Origin: a virus
Direction: 5' to 3' (one strand)
DNA: 35,741 bases
IMG/VR virus record: IMGVR_UViG_3300025151_000008
Coordinates: 1 to 35,741 of that record
The first letter of the stretch is position 1. Each line of letters opens with the position of its first letter. The notes beneath the pieces are model-generated. The model saw nothing but the letters and a program-made list of their open reading frames with translations. It made no database searches and was not told the origin of the DNA. The position numbers and the translations under genes were made by a program. Below are positions 15,118 to 21,319 of the stretch, piece after piece.

Positions 15118-15242
15118 CCTTGCTTTGCCTCGTCCGGCCTCGTCAGGCATAGTCTCGCAGCGTCAAGCGGCGCGTCGCATGGCATTGTCAAGTCGTGCAG
15201 TGACCCGCTTCGCCAAGCCCATCCCGGCCTAGCCTGGACTCG
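15118..15242. repeat. Pentamer array 4
   Basis: Twenty-five 5-bp units beginning CCTTG CTTTG CCTCG; 24 have G at position five. The last units run into the 3' end of the 161-residue gene, whose TAG (15229-15231) lies inside the array. Confidence 0.85.
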
Positions 15243-15714
15243 GTAACTTTCTCCTTTCCCCTCGAAGCAGGACGCGGAGGCCTGCCACTCGGGCCATCGT
15301 ATCTGCATGGTCTTGGCGTTCCCGGACGTCTAGTTTCTCCATGGAGGTGTTCACTAATCGGGAGACCGCCTTTCTCATGCTCTTTTGAAGTTTGGTATGC
15401 AGAGTTTTCTCAGCATATTCTGCTTGTTTCTGAGGCTGCAGGATCCGGTATCCAATGCCCCACTCTGAGATCAAACATATCTTTTCTTCCTGGAGGAGAT
15501 ATTCCTTTAACGCTTCCATGTTCGCCATGTATGCGAGCTGGATCGTGTCGAACTTATGTTTCGGCATATCATCGAGAGGCTGCTCCAATCCCAGGGCTTC
15601 AAAAAACCATGAGTGTTCAATGATATCGTCAGCACTAAATTCCTCCTCGAGGAACTTCTTCGCAGCTTCTCTCCATGCCGGGAAGAGCTGCATCATTTCA
15701 TCTGTTTCATTCAT
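15229..15714 (-). CDS. Conserved-type phage protein of the replication/recombination module, unknown
   Basis: A 161-residue mainly helical protein. The N-terminus contains FSADDIIEHSWFFEALGLEQPLDD, followed by MANMEALKEYLLQEEKICLISEWGIGYRIL and a basic helical C-terminus. I recall this layout (a helical head with HxWFxEALG, then a GxGYR strand) from other temperate phages near Erf or SSB genes, always without a known function. Its start uses AAGGAAACA provided by array 5, and its end runs into array 4. It might be a DNA-binding regulator or an accessory to recombination. Confidence 0.6.
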   Translation of the reverse strand: MNETDEMMQLFPAWREAAKKFLEEEFSADDIIEHSWFFEALGLEQPLDDMPKHKFDTIQLAYMANMEALKEYLLQEEKICLISEWGIGYRILQPQKQAEYAEKTLHTKLQKSMRKAVSRLVNTSMEKLDVRERQDHADTMARVAGLRVLLRGERRKLPSPG

Positions 15715-15719
15715 TGTTT

Positions 15720-15784
15720 CCTTGCTTAGTCTTGTCTTGCAGTGTCAAGCAAAGCCCGGACGAGACCCGCCGAGCCCGGTCATG
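15720..15784. repeat. Pentamer array 5
   Basis: Thirteen 5-bp units beginning CCTTG CTTAG TCTTG, all with G at position five. On the minus strand its end, GCAAGGAAACA, runs directly into the ATG of the 161-residue gene, so the array edge supplies that gene's ribosome binding site. Confidence 0.85.
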
Positions 15785-15805
15785 GTCAATCTTTGAAAAT
15801 GTTTT

Positions 15806-15901
15806 CCTTGCTTAGTCGAGTCTTGCCGTAGCCTGGCCCAGACGAGCATTGCGCGGCCCAGCTAGGCAGCGCGGCGAATCGCCTAGCACTACCGTGCCAT
15901 G
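15806..15901. repeat. Pentamer array 6
   Basis: Eighteen 5-bp units beginning CCTTG CTTAG TCGAG, with a single extra base after the fourth unit (CCGTAG, 15826-15831), after which the phase resumes. G is at position five in 17 of the 18 regular units. It abuts the end of the 188-residue gene. Confidence 0.8.
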
Positions 15902-15906
15902 GTCAC

Positions 15907-16473
15907 TCAGTTCACTATTTCAAAACGTCCATACCTTGGACGGTAATCGCAGATTCCGACAAAATCCCCAGCGGTTTTGATGTAGCCCATAACGTCATTC
16001 ATGTTGAGGAGCTCATCACTGGCGAGGATCGTGAACGAGATCGCCCACTCGTGGAAGATCGGGCGGCACCGCATGATTCTTTTCTTCTGGAGAACGACCG
16101 ATCTCATATCTGAAAATTTATCACGCTGCTTCCACAATCCTTCGATATCCCGAGGACCGGAATATTCCAGTTTGATTTTCTGCTCAACGACCTGGAGACC
16201 TCGCTGAATGTTTCGGCCCATGCGGACGAACTTGGCACCGTCTCGAATCATCGCCTCGACGTTCTCACCAGGTATCACCGGACCTTCTTCATTCATGTAG
16301 AGCTGACCCTCCCACTCGAGGCGGGCGATCTGCTCAAGATCTTCGTCGGTTTTCTTTCTTTTGCCCGTCAGTTCCTTGATCTGTTTAGACAAAGGATCGA
16401 TCGGATTCGCGCACCGTTCGCTCGACATGAGCAGCGGCGTTACCCCTTTTAATTTAATTTGTTCTTTAATCAT
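15907..16473 (-). CDS. Conserved-type phage protein downstream of SSB, unknown
   Basis: A 188-residue protein, beginning with a beta strand and a loop (KLKGVTPLLMSSERCANPIDPLSKQIKELTGKRKKTDED), followed by EGPVIPGENVEAMIRDGAKFVRMGRNIQ and ending GDFVGICDYRPRYGRFEIV. I recall the same plan (GxTPLLMx, IPGENxxAxIxxGAK, GxCDxRPxYGRF) in many phage recombination modules, with no assigned role. The 150 bp between it and ssb (16474-16623) contains no convincing gene or promoter. It may form a ferredoxin-like or RNA-binding fold; that is a guess. Confidence 0.6.
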   Translation of the reverse strand: MIKEQIKLKGVTPLLMSSERCANPIDPLSKQIKELTGKRKKTDEDLEQIARLEWEGQLYMNEEGPVIPGENVEAMIRDGAKFVRMGRNIQRGLQVVEQKIKLEYSGPRDIEGLWKQRDKFSDMRSVVLQKKRIMRCRPIFHEWAISFTILASDELLNMNDVMGYIKTAGDFVGICDYRPRYGRFEIVN

Positions 16474-16623
16474 TTTGCTTCTCGATTAAATGATGCTCAG
16501 GGAGGATCCCGGCCCATATGATAAACCGACGCTGATCCTTAGCAGGGGAAGATTCAGGGCCTGGTGACTGTCAAGGGATGGCAGTCTAAGGAGCGGCCCA
16601 ACCTGGTTTGCCCTGAGCTGATT

Positions 16624-16980
16624 TTATTCGTGATCTTCCATCCTTTTGACGTTGTGCAACCAGTTGACTTTGAATGCCTTAATCTCGGTCTTATATTTCT
16701 TCTCCCCGGTTTCCCGGTCTTCATAGTTGCGAGTCTGCAGAGCTCCTTCGACGTAGAGCAGCGTCCCAGCTTTACAATATTCCATCATCAGATCTGCAGT
16801 TTTCCCGAAGATGACGCAATCATGCCACTCGGTTCGCTCCTGAGCATCGCCGTTTTTGTTGGTCCATTTGTCCGTTGTGGCTACCGAGAAATTGCAGACA
16901 GAATCTCCGCCTTGCGTATAATTTGTCTCGGGGTCCCTCCCGAGATTTCCAATCAACATCACCTTATTCAGACTCGGCAT
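16624..16980 (-). CDS. ssb: Single-stranded DNA-binding protein
   Basis: A 118-residue OB-fold SSB that coats single-stranded DNA during replication and annealing. It begins LNKVMLIGNLGRDPETNYTQGG and has the SSB motifs VCNFSVATTDKW, RTEWHDCVIFGKTADLM and GTLLYVEGALQTRNYEDRETGEKKY. It is short, stops soon after the OB fold (KRMEDHE) and lacks the acidic DDxIPF-type tail that host SSB uses to recruit partners. The start has AAGGAGATCG before the ATG. It lies beside the Erf gene, its likely partner. Confidence 0.88.
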   Translation of the reverse strand: MPSLNKVMLIGNLGRDPETNYTQGGDSVCNFSVATTDKWTNKNGDAQERTEWHDCVIFGKTADLMMEYCKAGTLLYVEGALQTRNYEDRETGEKKYKTEIKAFKVNWLHNVKRMEDHE

Positions 16981-17134
16981 CGATCTCCTTCCAAAACCCT
17001 CTGACGGCTTTATTGACTCCTCTGTCTATTTTCCTTTGAACAAAACTTTCATCATCTTCACGCGGATCGAAGTCGCTTCCTTTATAATCCAGGTCGCAGC
17101 CATCCGGGCCGATTATGTCTTTTATGTCATGCAT
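16964..17134 (-). CDS. Small acidic protein between Erf and SSB
   Basis: A 56-residue protein counted from the ATG at 17132-17134, chosen because AAAGGAACTCA precedes it. Eight further codons upstream are open but lack a site. It overlaps the erf stop by 8 bp and the ssb start by 17 bp. The sequence (MHDIKDIIGPDGCDLDYKGSDFDPREDD, then a basic helix) is not recognised. The acidic half could mimic DNA or contact Erf or SSB. Confidence 0.5.
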   Translation of the reverse strand: MHDIKDIIGPDGCDLDYKGSDFDPREDDESFVQRKIDRGVNKAVRGFWKEIDAESE

Positions 17135-18029
17135 TGAGTTCCTTTCTTTGCTTCTCAATTAGATTCATCAGATACTGTTTTGCAGCATCATCGATTTTTT
17201 TCTCATCGAATTCTTTTGTGACTCTGACCGAGAGTCCTTCGATGTTTTCTGCAGTCTTCTGCCGTGGGATCTGGAGACCAAGGATCTTGGCGATCCCATC
17301 GGGTTTGTAATCAGCGGGCGGATCCGCTGCTGGGAAGGATTCAACAACTTCGCTTCCGGGGAATGTTTCCAGAACAGTCTCAACCAGTTCCTCGGTTTTT
17401 GTATTGTGATCGAACTCGAAAGCGTCCTTCATCGCGCCCTTGAATTCTTTATTCACTTGTTTCTCTTTTTCCTTCTTTTCCTTTTCCCAATCCTTAGCCT
17501 GCTCGGATGGTTTCTTGGATGCTTTGGACCTGGTGGATTTGGGTTTCTCTTCCTTCTTTTCTTCGTTTCGCTCCATGGCTTTTTCACCATCGTCGTCGTC
17601 ACCAGGTGCCAATCCGACCATAGCCTGGTAGCAATACCGGCGGGCATAAGTGAGCGCGGATCCCCGGCCTTGAGCAGTCTTTTCTTTGATCTCCATCTTG
17701 TATGCGAACCGGATATATTCTCCGGAGGAATGGGTCATCATGGTGTAAAGGATATCGTCGGTCGGCATCTGAACCACGGCGAGCCCATGACTCCCAAGTA
17801 TCTTTGAAGCAGCATCCAGGGAGGCGTCGAGGGTTGAATATTTTTTCCTGAAATGGGGATTGGTTGCATCCTTCGCAACCGTTGTGTTCATCTCTTTTTT
17901 GACTGCGCTCAATGCCTTCGGGAGCTCCTTGAATGGATCCGAAAAATCCATATCTTTGAAGGGAATGTTGTTATAAATGACTTTCGTCTCGGGTTCGGTG
18001 TATCTCATCTGGGGATCGTATTCACTCAT
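17127..18029 (-). CDS. erf: Erf-type single-strand annealing recombinase
   Basis: A 300-residue annealing protein for phage recombination and genome circularisation. Residues 30-150 carry the ERF family motifs: LPKALSAVKKEM, NPHFRKKYSTLDASLDAASKILGSHGLAVVQ, MMTHSSGEYI, and GRGSALTYARRYCYQAMVGLAPGDDDDG. The C-terminal half (160-215) is a very basic and acidic low-complexity linker (KPKSTRSKASKKPSEQAKD), ending in a helical tail. Its ATG overlaps the stop of a 28-residue membrane peptide. An SSB gene and a nuclease gene in the same operon complete a recombination set. Confidence 0.85.
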   Translation of the reverse strand: MSEYDPQMRYTEPETKVIYNNIPFKDMDFSDPFKELPKALSAVKKEMNTTVAKDATNPHFRKKYSTLDASLDAASKILGSHGLAVVQMPTDDILYTMMTHSSGEYIRFAYKMEIKEKTAQGRGSALTYARRYCYQAMVGLAPGDDDDGEKAMERNEEKKEEKPKSTRSKASKKPSEQAKDWEKEKKEKEKQVNKEFKGAMKDAFEFDHNTKTEELVETVLETFPGSEVVESFPAADPPADYKPDGIAKILGLQIPRQKTAENIEGLSVRVTKEFDEKKIDDAAKQYLMNLIEKQRKELNA

Positions 18030-18112
18030 CGATTTTCCTTTCCAAGTTTTTCAATCGCGTCTTTAAATAAGACTGATAATTGAACGATCAGTAGTATTAA
18101 TAAGTAATTCAT
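18026..18112 (-). CDS. 28-residue hydrophobic membrane peptide
   Basis: A very short ORF beginning MNYLLILLIVQLSVLF and ending KDAIEKLGKENR. The first half is long enough for one membrane helix; the rest is a charged amphipathic tail. The ATG shares ATGA with the stop of the zinc-ribbon gene and follows GGAGAAGAATC, and its stop overlaps the erf ATG (ATGA). The region contains no other gene. The precise fit and coupling argue that it is translated. It could be a host-membrane toxin or superinfection factor, or a leader that couples erf. Confidence 0.6.
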   Translation of the reverse strand: MNYLLILLIVQLSVLFKDAIEKLGKENR

Positions 18113-18348
18113 GATTCTTCTCCGTAGTGTCCATAGGATTCATCCATGCCCATGCCTGCTGAGGCCAGGGCTTCCTCATCATCGAGGTAGTTGTCAGGAC
18201 CGACCGGCTCATCGTCGCCGTTGTCCCGGTTTGCATCTTCATCCTGGAGGCAATTCCAGCAAGTGATGCTGCCACCCAGGTCCCGCCATTCGTTGCCATC
18301 TTTGGCATCAAAATAATCATCGCAGTCGTCGCATCTGAGCCAGCTCAT
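18109..18348 (-). CDS. Small zinc-ribbon-like acidic protein
   Basis: A 79-residue protein with two CxxC pairs (LRCDDCDDYF at residues 4-13, ITCWNCLQDE at 28-37), a classic zinc ribbon or knuckle. The rest is acidic and likely disordered (DDEPVGPDNYLDDEEALASAG). The start overlaps the nuclease gene by 4 bp, and the ribosome site is inside that gene's end. Such proteins often bind nucleic acid or a partner protein. The specific role is unknown. Confidence 0.6.
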   Translation of the reverse strand: MSWLRCDDCDDYFDAKDGNEWRDLGGSITCWNCLQDEDANRDNGDDEPVGPDNYLDDEEALASAGMGMDESYGHYGEES

Positions 18349-18752
18349 TGGTCCTCCTTTAATGAATTCAATGCCGTGGAAAAGACGGCAAATTTATCCG
18401 TTGTTTTTTTCCTCACGTCGTCGATCGCAGCAGCTGCATCATCAACCGAGCGGACGACATAATAGTTTTCAACGCGCTTCTCGAATTCCTTCTGCGAAGC
18501 CTGCTGCCTTCCTTTTTTGGCTTTGACTTCCAGCCAACATGAAACCGGGATTCCCATGACCATCAGCTGAACATATATGTCAGCAATGCCTTTCTCCGCC
18601 GCCGGTCGAAACTTTCCCGGCTGTCCATGGATTGGAATCCCCATGACGTTCATTCGAAACATCTCGATGCCTTTGGTGACGGCACCGTATTGAAGGATCG
18701 CCTTCTGGATCCCGGCTTCAGTTTCAATCAAGCCCTTCAAAACAACTCCCAT
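18345..18752 (-). CDS. VRR-NUC-type nuclease
   Basis: A 135-residue PD-(D/E)xK-fold nuclease counted from the ATG at 18750-18752, preceded by GGAAGAAAT. The reading frame is open upstream to 18800. Motifs: ETEAGIQKAILQYGA (helix), FRPAAEKGIADIYVQL (GxxD, metal-binding Asp), CWLEVKAKKGRQQASQKEF (ExK and the basic, Gln-containing helix). This order is the VRR-NUC signature. It probably nicks or resolves DNA during recombination or replication. It overlaps the first gene of the operon. Confidence 0.75.
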   Translation of the reverse strand: MGVVLKGLIETEAGIQKAILQYGAVTKGIEMFRMNVMGIPIHGQPGKFRPAAEKGIADIYVQLMVMGIPVSCWLEVKAKKGRQQASQKEFEKRVENYYVVRSVDDAAAAIDDVRKKTTDKFAVFSTALNSLKEDQ

Positions 18753-18933
18753 ATTTCTTCCCGAAGTCATCGCGGCGTTTCTGGACCGCCTTGATGGCAT
18801 CTGTTTTTTCCAGCTCCGGGCCGATCAATTTTGTGAAATGAGCCAGCGTCAATTTGAGGTCGAGCATCTCCCTGGTGTTTTCTTCCAGAGCTCGGATTTT
18901 CCGTTCCTCAATTTTTTTTTCGTCCTGGTTCAT
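18724..18933 (-). CDS. First gene of leftward operon, small helical protein
   Basis: A 69-residue charged helical protein (KKIEERKIRALEENTREMLDLKLTLAHF, coiled-coil-like). No clear Shine-Dalgarno precedes the ATG; the upstream sequence is AT-rich with several TAAAT elements. It faces the integrase promoter region divergently. The family is not recognised. Being the first early gene, it may act as a regulator or antitermination-type protein, though no motif supports that. Confidence 0.5.
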   Translation of the reverse strand: MNQDEKKIEERKIRALEENTREMLDLKLTLAHFTKLIGPELEKTDAIKAVQKRRDDFGKKYGSCFEGLD

Positions 18934-18949
18934 TTATTTCATTATTTAT

Positions 18950-18979
18950 TTGACATTCACGAACAAATGCGAATATAAT
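18950..18979 (+). promoter_or_regulatory. Sigma70 consensus promoter for integrase
   Basis: TTGACA at 18950-18955 and TATAAT at 18974-18979 with an 18-bp spacer, both boxes perfect. Transcription would start near 18986, within operator-like dyads, so a repressor could block it. Confidence 0.85.
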
Positions 18980-19000
18980 GAGTACATATCAATCATATTG

Positions 19001-19027
19001 AGTGATATTTGATCACTTGATATCACT
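19001..19027. promoter_or_regulatory. Operator-like overlapping dyads
   Basis: AGTGATAT (19001-19008) pairs with ATATCACT (19020-19027). Inside is a third half-site ATCACT (19012-19017), which with AGTGAT forms a 17-bp site with 6-bp arms. An upstream ATATCA (18987-18992 region) adds a further weak dyad. This is downstream of the promoter and just before the integrase start, where a phage repressor would act. Confidence 0.6.
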
Positions 19028-19055
19028 TAGACGAACCCAAAATCAAGGGAAAAAA

Positions 19056-20435
19056 ATGAAAACCAAATCTCAATTCATCAAAAACTGGGTAAAAAAAGGC
19101 GGGAATCTTAAAGGTGACGAGTGGATCCTGCTTCCTAAAAATAAGCGTCAGCATAAAATTGCTGATATCAAAAATCTTCAAGCCGATGAAGTGAATATTG
19201 TCGCTCAATTCGGGAGCTGGAGAAACGGTCAGATTGTTAAAATCAGCACCGTCGCCGAGCTTGAGCAGCAGGAAAGCAAGCAGCTTTGGCTTCATCAGAA
19301 GATTGAAGAAGCTAAAAAGAATTTAAAGCCGGTTGCCTCTAAAAAATCAGCTGAACCTATTGCCGTCGATCGTTTCAGTCTCCCACTCTCCAATCTCATC
19401 CGACGTTTCAAAACTGATCACGTCAGCAAACTGAGATCAGCGCGGGATTATGAATACGCGCTCGGCCTTTGGGATGCTGAGATCGGGCATCTTCCAGTTG
19501 ACCAGGTTCATGCTACTCATATTGAAAAGTTCAAAAATGATCTGCTCAATCGCGCTCCTTCCGTTGGCACCTCCGGAAACAAAAAGCTCACCAATAAGAG
19601 TGTCAGAAATTATCTGTCAATTTTGAGTTCAGCTTTTAACTTCGGTCAGAAACTTGGCGTTGAGCTGGTGAAGCCTGGAAACAATCCGGTCAAGCTGATT
19701 GATTGGCCTGAGATCAAAGGCGAGCATGACAATAAAAGAACCGAGGTTCTGCTTCGCGGATCCGATGAGCTTACTTCACTGGTCGAGCAGCTAAACCTTT
19801 CAGAATCACGCGACCTGAAAGATTTTGTTCTCTTTGCTTTGATCACCGGAGTTCGTCAGTCTGAAGCATACGGACTGACCTGGGATCAAGTTGAATTAGA
19901 TAATGACATAATTCATCTCAGCCAAGCACTTCGCAGAAACGTCGTCGAAGGCGTTGATGAAGATGGGAATTTCATCTACAAGAAAAATGAAAACGGCGGG
20001 AAGCGGGTCATCACCAAGGGCCTCAAAAATAAAACTGATCGGAGACCAATTCATTTGAATCAGTTTCCTTCAGTGAAGAAGCTTTTAGTGAGCCGCAAAG
20101 CAGCAGCTGCAGAACGTCAGCTCGCCGGTGGCAAAGCTGAAGATCGTGTCTTCCCCCAGGATATTAAAAAAGCCTGGAATAAGGTTCTGAAACGCGCAGG
20201 CCTCCGTAAGGAAGGTGCTGGAAACAAAACCGACGATCTTGTTTTCCATACCCTCCGCCACTCGGCAGCGACCTGGCAAGTTCAGGATGGGATCCCCCTG
20301 TTTCAGGTTTCCCATTTTCTTGGACACAAGAACCTTCAATCAGTTTCCCGATACGCTCACTTCGATCCTTCCCAGGCCGAAGCGGGTGCAAGGACCGCGG
20401 AAGCTGGAGTGACCGCCGCATTCGGCGCGATCTGA
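19056..20435 (+). CDS. int: Tyrosine-family integrase
   Basis: A 459-residue site-specific recombinase that inserts the phage at the host tRNA. The catalytic set is complete: R267 (GVRQSEAYGLTW), probable K326 (GLKNKTDRR), H398 and R401 (HTLRHSAAT), H424 (FLGHKN) and Y433 (SRYAHF). The N-terminal part is an arm-binding domain followed by a SAM-like core-binding domain (DHVSKLRSARDYEYALGLWD). I chose the ATG at 19056-19058 because AAGGGA lies six bases upstream; the in-frame GTG at 19002 sits inside the operator. It should act on attP at 21635-21826. A UUCG hairpin terminator follows. Confidence 0.9.
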   Translation: MKTKSQFIKNWVKKGGNLKGDEWILLPKNKRQHKIADIKNLQADEVNIVAQFGSWRNGQIVKISTVAELEQQESKQLWLHQKIEEAKKNLKPVASKKSAEPIAVDRFSLPLSNLIRRFKTDHVSKLRSARDYEYALGLWDAEIGHLPVDQVHATHIEKFKNDLLNRAPSVGTSGNKKLTNKSVRNYLSILSSAFNFGQKLGVELVKPGNNPVKLIDWPEIKGEHDNKRTEVLLRGSDELTSLVEQLNLSESRDLKDFVLFALITGVRQSEAYGLTWDQVELDNDIIHLSQALRRNVVEGVDEDGNFIYKKNENGGKRVITKGLKNKTDRRPIHLNQFPSVKKLLVSRKAAAAERQLAGGKAEDRVFPQDIKKAWNKVLKRAGLRKEGAGNKTDDLVFHTLRHSAATWQVQDGIPLFQVSHFLGHKNLQSVSRYAHFDPSQAEAGARTAEAGVTAAFGAI

Positions 20436-20441
20436 TCCCCC

Positions 20442-20460
20442 GGGGGCTTCGGCCCCCTTT
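20442..20460 (+). terminator. Rho-independent-type terminator after integrase
   Basis: GGGGGC (20442-20447), UUCG loop, GCCCCC (20452-20457), then TTT. A perfect 6-bp GC stem with a stable tetraloop seven bases after the integrase stop. The T tract is short, so termination may be partial. Confidence 0.7.
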
Positions 20461-20490
20461 AACTTTCCGATTCTTAACTTAACTTTCCGA
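20459..20490. repeat. 12-bp direct repeat
   Basis: TTAACTTTCCGA at 20459-20470 and again at 20479-20490 (20-bp spacing), between the terminator and the next ATG. It could be a regulator site or part of a leader; no function is visible. Confidence 0.5.
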
Positions 20491-20497
20491 GGTTGAT

Positions 20498-20722
20498 ATG
20501 ACTCCAGATATTTTTAACAAACATAATTCTGATTTTTTTCATCGAGAAGAAGATGGGCATACCTACTATTTTTCACGCGCAGATAATGAGTGGATTTGCT
20601 TCCCAACATATGCCCACGGCGAGCCAGATTTCTCCGTAATGCATTATTTCAGTGACCTAGTAATGACGGAAGGAGATTTGGAAAAGTTAACAGCATGGCT
20701 TGATTCTAAGCGCAAAGCTTAA
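20498..20722 (+). CDS. Small protein between integrase and repressor, unknown
   Basis: A 74-residue protein with ribosome site GAGGTTGAT before its ATG. The sequence is rich in aromatic residues and His (FNKHNSDFFHREEDGHTYYFSRADNEWICF), followed by an acidic helical end (MTEGDLEKLTAWLDSKRKA). It is expressed in the lysogeny direction, so it may be active in the prophage. It could be a regulator partner or superinfection or anti-phage protein. No family is recognised. Confidence 0.55.
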   Translation: MTPDIFNKHNSDFFHREEDGHTYYFSRADNEWICFPTYAHGEPDFSVMHYFSDLVMTEGDLEKLTAWLDSKRKA

Positions 20723-20727
20723 TAATG

Positions 20728-20737
20728 ATCATATTGA
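20728..20737 (+). promoter_or_regulatory. 10-bp element shared with the integrase control region
   Basis: ATCATATTGA at 20728-20737 is identical to 18992-19001 beside the integrase operators. Here it is followed by TTGACT (20734-20739, overlapping) and, 17 bp on, TATTGA as a poor -10. It may be a repressor site in a weak repressor promoter. Confidence 0.45.
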
Positions 20738-20768
20738 CTTTATTTGTGAACATATGTATTGAAAGGAC

Positions 20769-21122
20769 GTGGATTTAAAAATGGAAATAGGAAAGCGGAT
20801 CAAGAAGATCCGGAATGACAAAAGCATGAAGCAAGAAGAATTTGGGGCATTGATAGGATCAAACCGATCCGTTATCAGTCGCCTTGAATCCGGTCGGCAG
20901 CAGATTGACCAGGAGATCTTAATGAAATTCTGGACGACTCTCAGAGTCTCGCCGCATTGGCTTATTACCGGGGAGGATCCTGGTGGAGTGGCTGAGGTTG
21001 CGAAATTAAAATCCGACCTGAAAGAGACAAAACGAACTTTGTCTCTCGTTGAGGCGCATCGCGATTCATTGACTGAAATAATTCAGCTCTTGAAGGATGC
21101 TGCTGGGGTAAATAAACAATGA
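20769..21122 (+). CDS. XRE-family (HTH_3) repressor
   Basis: A 117-residue DNA-binding protein, the likely lysogeny repressor. Residues 7-60 form a Cro/C1-type helix-turn-helix: IGKRIKKIRNDKSMKQEEFGALIGSNRSVISRLESGRQQI, then LRVSPHWLITGE. The rest is a coiled coil (AEVAKLKSDLKETKRTLSLVEAHRDSL). It lacks a LexA-like self-cleaving domain, so induction would not be by RecA cleavage. The start is uncertain: GTG at 20769 is only one base after AAAGGA, while ATG at 20781 is 13 bases after it. Its binding sites are probably the dyads at 19001-19027. Confidence 0.78.
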   Translation: MDLKMEIGKRIKKIRNDKSMKQEEFGALIGSNRSVISRLESGRQQIDQEILMKFWTTLRVSPHWLITGEDPGGVAEVAKLKSDLKETKRTLSLVEAHRDSLTEIIQLLKDAAGVNKQ

Positions 21123-21169
21123 ATCAGAAAGTGCCTTATATGTAGGCGGAATATATAAAGGAGAAAATT

Positions 21170-21319
21170 ATGGATATTGTTTTGAAAGTGAGATTATCAA
21201 ATTTTTGGCACCCCCCTCCCAATATTTGGAGTCAATGTTTGGGTGCTGAATGGACAAGAAAAGCAAATATAGCGTACATAGGAAAAATTGATTTGGGAGG
21301 GCAAAATGACAGCATTTAG
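21170..21319 (+). CDS. 49-residue small ORF in the lysogeny region
   Basis: A short ORF (ATG at 21170, TAG at 21317-21319) with an excellent ribosome site (AAAGGAGAAAATT). The peptide is MDIVLKVRLSNFWHPPPN, then Trp, Cys, Trp and basic residues, ending GKIDLGGQNDSI. It overlaps the start of the next gene by 14 bp. The family is not recognised. A prophage-expressed microprotein is possible, but the later half of the reading frame also carries the next gene's ribosome site, so a leader-peptide role is also plausible. Confidence 0.45.
   Translation: MDIVLKVRLSNFWHPPPNIWSQCLGAEWTRKANIAYIGKIDLGGQNDSI

Noticed and set aside
15081-15308. 75-residue minus-strand ORF over pentamer array 4
   Set aside because: It lies wholly in another frame of the array and the end of the 161-residue gene. 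Its composition follows from the 5-bp periodicity and no ribosome site is seen.
15745-15783. 12-codon ORF on the minus strand beginning at the ATG between arrays 5 and 6
   Set aside because: It is made of array units, has no Shine-Dalgarno at a proper distance and is too short to judge; it may be a chance frame.
14885-15901. CRISPR array
   Set aside because: There are no constant repeats of 20 bp or more with spacers and no cas genes; the structure is a 5-bp periodicity with varying units.
16474-16623. Promoter with TTGACA on the minus strand in the gap after ssb
   Set aside because: A TTGACA is present on the minus strand, but no -10 box lies at 16-18 bp; the gap holds nothing I can support.
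19002-19055. N-terminal extension of integrase from the GTG at 19002
   Set aside because: The codons overlap the operator dyads and there is no ribosome site, while the ATG at 19056 has AAGGGA at the right distance.
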